64,000 nucleotides of DNA, taken from Desmodesmus armatus (taxonomy: Eukaryota > Chlorophyta > Chlorophyceae > Sphaeropleales > Scenedesmaceae). The notes beneath the pieces were generated by a model. The model saw only the letters and a program-made list of their open reading frames with translations. It had not been told where the DNA came from and searched no databases. A program made the position numbers and the translations under genes. The stretch spans positions 124,001 to 188,000 of the forward strand of contig VIIQ02000145.1 in NCBI GenBank assembly GCA_007449985.2, given 5' to 3'. Below are positions 59,991 to 64,000 of the stretch, in pieces (positions within the stretch are counted from its first letter, which is position 1; every line of letters begins with the position of its first letter).

Positions 59991-60184
59991 TGCCCCCCCC
60001 CTCTAAATTGGGAAACAGTTGATGTAATATTAGCCGAAAGTTGACCAAAAAAACAGATTTGAACTGATTTTTTTTGCAACTGTTTTTTTTTAAGGAAGCT
60101 GCTTGAGATCTTGGCCCTGTAAAAAACGATGTTGAAAAAATGAAGGGACATTTTACCTTATGACATGTTCAATGAAACTGACAT

Positions 60185-60232
60185 TGGAGAGTACCGCTCA
60201 GCGGTGAAGGTATCTACTTGTAACAACCTCCC
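60185..60232. repeat. Dispersed repeat, inverted copy of 28665-28722
   Basis: GGAGAGTACCGCTCAGCGGT and GTAACAACCTCC followed by a C run mirror the other copy. Confidence 0.75.
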
Positions 60233-60317
60233 CCCCCCCCCCCACACACACACAAAAACAATCTAAATTTTCAGTCAGGGGACTGAGCAGATGAGTGGTG
60301 TTGTAGGTATGGGTGTA

Positions 60318-60609
60318 TACACCATATAGCTAAGTTTGTCATAATTTAAGGCCCGCGCAGCGGAGAAAATTTTGGCCATAATCATAAGAGGTCTCGCCAA
60401 ACAAAAGGTGCACCAGCACCATAAAGATAAGACACCCTGCCAGCAACAAAGGTGCAAAAATGGCTCAAATCAAATCAAAGCAAAGCAAAGCAAAGCAAAG
60501 TTACACCTGTAGCTATGAAACTCAAGAATGCTGTATAAACCACACAGGAGCACCACAGAAGCATCACACAGCATTGCACCTGGTCCAAGCTGCTACTTTC
60601 TGCTTCAAC

Positions 60610-60665
<56 letters not shown>

Positions 60666-61090
60666 GCGGCGCTTGCTGCCCCTGCCAGCCTGCTGCTGAC
60701 CGGCGCTAGCTGCACCAGGGTGTCCTGCCTTGGCCTGTGGCTTGCTGCCGGTCAACCAAGAGCTCATTAAAGCCCTGGATGCATTGCTCTCGGGTCTGTA
60801 CAGCTGCTTCCCCATGGGGACAGCGCAGCAGGCACAGGATGTGCCTGCTGATCTGATCACTTGTGATGGACCTGTCTGTGACGTAGAACGACCGCCAGGC
60901 GACAAAAACTTGGCGAACGTGGTATACAAAAACGTATCAACCCCCAGGTAGCGCAGAAACAGCGTTTCTGCTTTAGGGAAATTTGAAATATTTGACCGTT
61001 ATTTTAAGAGGTTTTGTTGAAAAAACTTCCCGGAGCCGTAATTTAAGAGGTAAAAATAAGTATTTATGACCAACTTAGCTATTTGGTGTA
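60318..61090. mobile_element. Short TIR element, probably non-autonomous
   Basis: The left end TACACCATATAGCTAAG (60318 onward) and the complement of the right end (61090 backward) match over 27 bases with two mismatches. TA flanks both ends, as expected of TA-targeting elements. Subterminal TAAGAGGT occurs three times. The 773-base interior carries (CTG)18 at 60611-60664 and no transposase. It is related to the element at 18793. Confidence 0.65.
60611..60664. repeat. (CTG)18 microsatellite
   Basis: Uninterrupted run inside the short TIR element. Confidence 0.95.
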
Positions 61091-61109
61091 TACGGTATAC
61101 ATAGCTGCT

Positions 61110-61770
61110 CATGGCTACTGGGGCTGGCGGCTGCTGGTTGGTGCTACTGCGGCTGCTGCTTGCTACGGGTACTTGCTGCGGCTGCTCCGGCTGTTGTTGC
61201 TGCTCCTTGCGGCTGCGGCTGGCGGCTGGCGGCTGGCGGCTGCTGCTTCTTTTGGCGGCCGCGGCTGGCGGCTGCTCCAGTTGCTACTGCTGCTTGCTGC
61301 GGCAGCTGCGGCGGCTGGCGGCTGCTGCTGCTCCGGGCAGCTACTGGCGGCTGCTACTATTCCCGGCGGCTGCGGCTGACAGCTGCTGCTGTTGTTGCTG
61401 CTGCTTGCTACTGCTGCTTGCTGCGGCGGCTGCGGCTGCTGGCGGCTTATGCTGCTCCGGATTGTTGCTGGCTGCTGTTGCTGCTCCTGGCGGCTGCGAC
61501 TGGCGGCTGATGCTGCTCCGGACAGTTGCTAGTGCTGCTGCTCCCGGCGGCTGCGACTGGCTGCTACTGCTGCTGGCTACTACTGCTTGCTGCGGCTACG
61601 GCGGCTGCGGCAGCTGTAGGCGGCCGATGCTGCTTCTTGCTGCTGCGACTGCTGCTAGCGGCTGCTGGCGGCTGGTGCTGCTGCTGGCTGCTGCGGCTGC
61701 TGAACCTGCTGCGGCTGCTGCTCCTGGCGGCGGCGGCTGCCGGCGGCTGCTGCTGCTCCGGACGGCATGT
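61110..61770. repeat. Degenerate GGC/TGC triplet minisatellite
   Basis: About 660 bases of CGGCTGCTGCTGCTCC variants. Several frames on both strands stay open, giving Leu/Ala/Gly/Cys or Ser/Gln-rich translations. I do not call a gene. Confidence 0.85.
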
Positions 61771-62234
61771 GGCATGAACTGCACGCACCGGAAGTACTGC
61801 TGCATGGTGGGACTGCCGCTTGTGAATTGTGCTGTATTGTGCGTGACGGCACCGTTCTGGGTGTCTGCGGTGGATATGGTACCTTTCAAATGTGTATGGC
61901 CAACCTACTTTATCCTGCTTGGCTCAGCATGTCACACTGCAAGTCCTTGTCTGTTCACTACCTTGCACGTGCCTTAGTGTTTCCTGACAAGAGGTGGTGG
62001 CAGATGCGTGATGGTCCATGTCTGCAGACAGCTGGGCTGTCTAGGGGGTCCACCAGCTGCTGCAGCACTGCTGCACCGCTGGCAGCGGTGAGCATAGTGC
62101 AGGCTTGGATTGTTCACTTGACAGCAGTGCTATGCTGGAAACCTTGCAACGGCAACACCCCTGATTGCATGGGGTCCCTGATGTTGTCTGCATGGGGGTC
62201 CCTGATGTTGTCTGATCTGTGTGTAAGTGTGTAA
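61771..62234 (+). CDS. Open frame of unknown status
   Basis: A plus-strand frame with LVFPDKRWWQMRDG and a hydrophobic N-terminal part is open to 62234. Near its end a 23-base unit (GCATGGGGTCCCTGATGTTG) is repeated twice. No family recognised, and it may be chance. Confidence 0.2.
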
Positions 62235-62749
62235 GTGTGTCGTCAAGAAGGGGACCCACCATAAAATGGTTTCGTGTCTGGACTACGCGCTTTTGTGCTT
62301 TGGATTCCCTCGTCGATTTCGCTTGCAATTGCTTGAGTCTCGCCAATCCAATCTATTTGATCAAGCACAGCTGCATCCGTGCTTGCCCAAGCCAAACGCT
62401 TGGGCACTCTGAGCATCGTATCGGGCATCCGTAACTAGGCAAACAACCAATACGATGTCCCTGCAGCAGGATGGATCGGCAGGTGAAGGTGAATTCACTG
62501 ATCACCCCCCCATCTCTGCAAGTAGCTGCTGCCTTCAGAGATTCAGGGCCCAGATTGATACCGGGTTCTAATGCTGTCCTACTGCCTTGTAGGAGGTACA
62601 GGTGCTGCATCAGAGCAGGGCAGCTGCAGCTGTGGCTCAGGTGTGGACACATGCTTGCTGGGGTCCCTGACTCGTCCAAGGCTTGCCTTTCAGCTTGCAT
62701 TGTAGGCGTGTTGTGAGTTGAGGGTTTCAAGCTGCATCATCAAGTCGAA
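62235..62749. other. Nothing recognised
   Basis: Short GTGTAAGT repeats at 62219-62235, otherwise unique-looking sequence. Confidence 0.3.
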
Positions 62750-63228
62750 ATGGTCTCGTTCTCTGCTATCCCTGCCCCAGCAGCAGTCCAACATGCTCCG
62801 AGCCCACCTTCAGTGCATGACTGGTTGAGATCAGCCAGCTCAGCATCCCATACAGCAGCACCACCCAACTTCGGATTGTTACAACCCTGGATGGTTGATG
62901 CTTTGGCTGGACCATCCAGCCACTCCCTGTGCTTACACAGACCACAGTGTGTGCGGATTCAGCACGGCATGTGTGTGTTTTGACTTCAGATCACCCACTG
63001 GGTGCATTGTTTGTTTGCAGGCCAGCTGCGAAACCTTGGACGACAGCACCTGTCAGCAGAAGATGATGACTCGGCGTCTGTGTCAGAGTCTGTCTCACAG
63101 TCTGTCTCAGAGGATGAGTCAGCATCATCTGACGAAGAGGAGGAGGTGCAGCAGCAGCAGCAGGCGCAGCAGCAGCAGCAGCAGCTGCAACAGGTGCAGG
63201 CGCAACAGCAGCAGCAGGCGGCTCCAGG
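62750..63228 (+). CDS. Acidic, Ser- and Gln-rich protein, partial
   Basis: A first exon may start at the ATG at 62750 (MVSFSAIPAPAAVQHAPS) and end at a GT near 62950. A second exon at 63021-63228 follows TTTGTTTGCAG and ends CCAG|GTGCGG. It reads LRNLGRQHLSAEDDDSAS, then a Ser/Asp/Glu stretch (SSDEEEEV) and Gln runs. The composition suggests a disordered regulatory region. No domain seen. The exact first donor is ambiguous, and the gene probably continues to the right. Confidence 0.45.
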
Positions 63229-63436
63229 TGCGGATCCAGGGGCACAGCCTGTGTGGTGGATGGGAACCGTGCTTTTCTGCAAGTGGTGTTTGAGGGAATG
63301 GAGTGCGGAGGGGGGGGGGACAGATCTAGAGCCTTAGAGCTCTAGAGCCTTAGGCACACTCACACTCACACTCCCACTCCCACTCAAACTGCCACAGGGC
63401 ACTTTAGCAGTCGACCTGTATGTGGATGCAGCCATA

Positions 63437-64000
63437 AACCATCAGGGTCTGGCGGGTAGTGGGCAGGGGGTGGAGAGTACTTCATGCCATAATTGCCGGG
63501 GGTGAGATGTGTACTGTGTGTGCACACTCACGTGAGTTTAGGGGGGGGGTTCAGGGGCTGTGGAGAATGCAGGGGCTGTGCACTGCAACGGTTGCGGGTG
63601 CCAGCTGGGAAGGGGGTGAGTGGGACAAGAAATGACAGGCAGACGGGGAAGAGGGAGGAAGTGTGAATGGGGAATGGTGTGACAACTGTTGCAGACAGCA
63701 GAGAGGTGAGTGACAAGTGCTTTGGCAGGGGTAGCGGGGGGAGGGAGAGGCACTTCTTAGAACGGGTGCGGGAAGGGGAGGGGCACAGTCTTGGACATCA
63801 GGGCCTGGCAGGCAGCGGGCAGTGGGCAAGGGGTGGAGCGGTGCATGCCATGGTCGCCAGGCGTGGAATGTGTACTGTATGCAAGTTGAAGGGGGGGGGG
63901 GTCAAGGGCTGTGGACAATGCAGGGGCTGTGCAGAATGCCGGTGCCAGCCTGCGGGGGGGGGGGGGGGGGGGGGGTCGGACAAGAACGGACCGGCAGGGG
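63437..64000. repeat. 358-bp tandem repeat running off the window
   Basis: Matching landmarks are CATCAGGG-CTGGC (63441, 63799), GTGTACTGT (63508, 63869), a G run then TCA-GGGCTGTGGA (63549, 63901) and ATGCAGGGGCTGTGCA. The second copy is cut by the window end. Confidence 0.8.

Noticed and set aside
61111..61977. 288-codon plus-strand open frame
   Set aside because: Mostly degenerate GGC/TGC triplet repeat. Several frames on both strands are equally open.

Overview
This is a nuclear window from a GC-rich eukaryote. It has many short exons with canonical GT-AG junctions (donors mostly GTGAGN or GTAAGT, acceptors mostly TGCAG), long CAG/CTG runs, poly-G/poly-C tracts and minisatellites. The gene content includes a tocopherol-methyltransferase-like gene, an F-box/LRR gene and a chromodomain Ty3/gypsy element. 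Together these suggest a chlorophycean green alga such as a Haematococcus or Chlamydomonas relative. That assignment is inference. Nothing looks bacterial: no operons, rRNA genes or CRISPR arrays were seen.

Layout. 1-1.2 kb holds degenerate repeats. 1.2-9.6 kb (minus strand) carries a chain of about twenty phase-compatible small exons, split at 3.79-6.42 kb by a TIR element. 9.6-10.6 kb has a divergent plus-strand gene whose last exon and acceptor are tandemly triplicated. 11.6-14.5 kb has further small-exon genes on both strands. 14.6-15.0 kb is an AT-rich tandem duplication. 15.5-16.7 kb is a broken LRR gene. 18.8-20.6 kb is a DNA-transposon-like element. 21.0-22.4 kb has a small membrane-protein gene and a Gln/Ala-rich gene, whose second exon runs into a Ty3/gypsy chromovirus (22.4-26.8 kb) lacking most of RT, RNase H and integrase. 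A long CG/TG microsatellite follows.

30.7-39.3 kb carries a SAM-dependent methyltransferase gene. Its fourth intron is filled by a roughly 29-copy minisatellite, and every copy carries the exon-4 end plus splice donor. Exons 5 and 6 and the C-terminal end of the same gene are also partly tandem-duplicated. 41.0-44.7 kb is a strongly A+C-skewed block. 45.0-49.5 kb (minus strand) is an F-box/LRR gene. 50-64 kb is dominated by duplicated segments, C/G runs, triplet repeats and a short TIR element, with a few isolated exons.

Two themes stand out. Tandem duplications repeatedly begin or end at splice sites. Otherwise convincing exons repeatedly carry single-base frame breaks, several in homopolymers, so either many genes are decaying or the assembly has uncorrected indels. 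The methyltransferase is the only gene whose function I can name with some confidence. The others are described from sequence only.
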